From positions 1 through 5,507 of the forward strand of contig JAPULD010000240.1 of NCBI GenBank assembly GCA_027295365.1: a DNA stretch of 5,507 bases, given 5' to 3'. The stretch is from Planctomycetota bacterium. Its GTDB lineage: Bacteria; Planctomycetota; Phycisphaerae; Phycisphaerales; SM1A02. This document shows, piece after piece, positions 4,007 to 5,507 of the stretch. Under the pieces are notes generated by a model. It made no database searches, had not been told where the DNA came from, and saw only the letters and a list, made by a program, of their open reading frames with translations. Position 1 is the first letter of the stretch. Every line of letters starts with the position of its first letter. Both the position numbers and the translations under genes were made by a program.

Positions 4007-5507
4007 TCACCCCGTCTTGCGCAGGGGCGTCATGATCTCGTCAAGCTTCTTCAGGGTGTTGCGGATGCCGAACTTCTCGCCATTCTTGATGCGCTTCTCG
4101 AGTTTCTTCAGGGCCTTGGAGAGCTGATCGACGGCGCGGGGATTCATCATCTTGTGGTTGAATTCCAGCCATTTGGTCAGGTCGTGAAGCACGCCTTCGG
4201 CGTGGTTGCGCATGTCGGCCATCTCGACCCGGATCTCCGCCTCGTTGTCGTGGTTCGCCGCCACGATCTTCATGCGTTCGATCTCGTTCTTGTCCAGCCC
4301 GACGCTATCCGACACCTTGACCTTGCGCGAGGCGCCGGTGTCCTTGTCCGTCGCGGTCACCTTGAGAATGCCGTTGGCGTCGATGGCGAACTCCACCGCG
4401 ATCTGGGGGACGCCCCGCGCAGCCTTGGGGATTCCCATGAGCTGAAACTCGGCCAGCGATCGGTTGAGCTTGGCCCGTTCCGCCATGCCTTCCAGCACGT
4501 TGATCGGCACCGAGGTCTGGTTGTTGCGGGGCGTCGAGAAAATCTTCGTCGTCGTCATGGGAATGGGTGTGTTCTTCGCGATCAGTGTGGAAGTGCCGCC
4601 TTTGACCGTTTCCACGCCGAGTTGCTGGGACGTGACATCCATCAGACTCACCATTTTCAAGTCACCCTGCAGGATGCCGCCCAGGGTCGCGGCCCCCAGA
4701 GCCACCACCTCGTCGGGATTGATGGACTTGTTCAGCTCTTCGGTCTCGAAGAGTTCCCGTGCGACCTGCTGCACCATGGGGATGCGGGTGGCCCCGCCCA
4801 CCATGACGACGTCGGAAATGTCCTTGAACGCCCAACATGCTTCGTTGAGCAGGGCCTTGCAGCATTCACGCACGTCGTCGTAGAGATCCGTGCACAGTGA
4901 ATCGAAGCGAGTGCGTTCGAGGTTGTATTGCACGTGCTTGGGACCTTCCCCGTCCACACAGATGAAGGGCAGCATGAGCATCGTCTCGGGGCGATGCGAA
5001 AGTTCGTGCTTTGCCTGCACCGCCGCCTCCTTCAGACGTTGGAGGGCCATCGGGTCATGCCTCAGGTCGATGCGCTCCTTGCGACGAAAATCGTCGGCCA
5101 CCACATCGATGATGCGCTGATCGAAATCGTCGCCCCCGAGGTGGGTATTGCCATGGACGGCCACGACCCTGAAAAAGCCATCTCCGATCTCCATGGCCGA
5201 AAGGTCGAAGGTGCCGCCCCCGAAATCGAAGACGATGATGCGTTTATCTTCCTTCTGGTCCAATCCGTAGGCGAGGGCGGCAGCGGTGGGTTCGTTGATG
5301 ATGCGCTCGACGGTGAGACCGGCGATCTCACCGGCGTCCTTCGTCGCCTGGCGCTGTGAGTCGTTAAAGTGCGCCGGGACGGTGATGACCGCCCGATCGA
5401 CCGGCTCGTCGAGATACAATTCGGCCAACCGCTTCAACTCGCCGAGGATCATGGCGGAGCTCTCCTGCGGCGTGTAGCGTTTCTTGCCCACCCGGATCTG
5501 CACGAAC
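4007..5507 (-). CDS. Hsp70/DnaK-family chaperone, N-terminus beyond the window
   Basis: This is an ATP-driven protein-folding chaperone of the Hsp70 family, probably cytoplasmic. The visible 499 residues begin at about position 104 of E. coli DnaK, inside the ATPase domain, and the frame stays open through the right edge, so the GTG at 5501-5503 is not the true start. Counting from that codon, nucleotide-binding motifs follow in order: TVPAHFND (41-48), INEPTAAALAYG (69-80), FDFGGGTFD (92-100), THLGGDDFD (120-128) and MVGGATRIP (234-242). The ATPase part therefore looks functional. A substrate-binding beta domain (about 290-400) and a helical lid (about 400-495) follow. The interdomain linker reads KMVSLMDVTSQQLG rather than the usual DVLLLDVTPLSLG. 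QGER is EGMA, and PAPRG is KAARG. The protein stops at PLRKTG without the disordered acidic tail of DnaK. It may be a specialised paralogue rather than the housekeeping DnaK. Partner genes (dnaJ, grpE) are not in the window. Confidence 0.93.
   Translation of the reverse strand, partial: FVQIRVGKKRYTPQESSAMILGELKRLAELYLDEPVDRAVITVPAHFNDSQRQATKDAGEIAGLTVERIINEPTAAALAYGLDQKEDKRIIVFDFGGGTFDLSAMEIGDGFFRVVAVHGNTHLGGDDFDQRIIDVVADDFRRKERIDLRHDPMALQRLKEAAVQAKHELSHRPETMLMLPFICVDGEGPKHVQYNLERTRFDSLCTDLYDDVRECCKALLNEACWAFKDISDVVMVGGATRIPMVQQVARELFETEELNKSINPDEVVALGAATLGGILQGDLKMVSLMDVTSQQLGVETVKGGTSTLIAKNTPIPMTTTKIFSTPRNNQTSVPINVLEGMAERAKLNRSLAEFQLMGIPKAARGVPQIAVEFAIDANGILKVTATDKDTGASRKVKVSDSVGLDKNEIERMKIVAANHDNEAEIRVEMADMRNHAEGVLHDLTKWLEFNHKMMNPRAVDQLSKALKKLEKRIKNGEKFGIRNTLKKLDEIMTPLRKTG

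Noticed and set aside
3998..4900. 300-residue open frame on the + strand, opposite the Hsp70 gene
   Set aside because: Long antisense frames opposite hsp70/dnaK genes are a known artefact and have been misannotated as NAD-specific glutamate dehydrogenase. The His/Leu/Val-rich composition fits that artefact.
5501..5503. GTG as the start codon of the Hsp70 gene
   Set aside because: The frame remains open to the right edge and the protein would lack about 100 essential residues of the ATPase domain; the gene is cut by the window boundary.

Overview
The window looks like bacterial chromosome with high G+C. It is probably from a planctomycete, and plausibly from the Phycisphaerae. This is an inference with two supports. 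The protein tail at the left edge ends in the dockerin-like 'DVxDLLxLLAxWG' signature, which is common at the C-termini of secreted planctomycete proteins. The remaining genes are also loosely packed and separated by structured intergenic DNA. No plasmid, phage, transposase, CRISPR, tRNA or rRNA signal was seen.

Layout from left to right. Positions 1-53 hold the last 16 codons of a gene on the + strand, which ends in the dockerin-like motif. Positions 54-669 form a 616-base region with no convincing gene. It contains several hairpins, a very strong intrinsic terminator (378-414) that probably ends a structured small RNA or untranslated leader, and a G-rich stretch of short degenerate repeats. 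Positions 670-2607 (+) encode an exported prolyl-oligopeptidase-family (S9) serine peptidase with a complete Ser-Asp-His triad. Positions 2623-2730 hold an elaborate inverted-repeat element that can fold into a three-way junction. Positions 2801-3865 (+) encode a full-length Ada protein: DNA methyl-damage repair and transcriptional activation in one chain, probably made from a leaderless or nearly leaderless message. A perfect AT-rich palindrome lies across its stop codon. Positions 4007-5507 (-) encode an Hsp70/DnaK-family chaperone that converges on ada. Its first 100 or so residues lie beyond the right edge.

The three main genes do not form an obvious pathway. The peptidase and ada share a strand but are separated by 193 bases that hold the repeat element and a separate promoter, so they are probably independent units. 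Ada handles alkylation damage, the Hsp70 handles protein folding stress, and the peptidase processes peptides outside the cytoplasm. The least ordinary items are the hairpin RNA candidate with its terminator, the three-way-junction repeat, and the Hsp70, whose interdomain linker and substrate-binding domain depart from the DnaK consensus.
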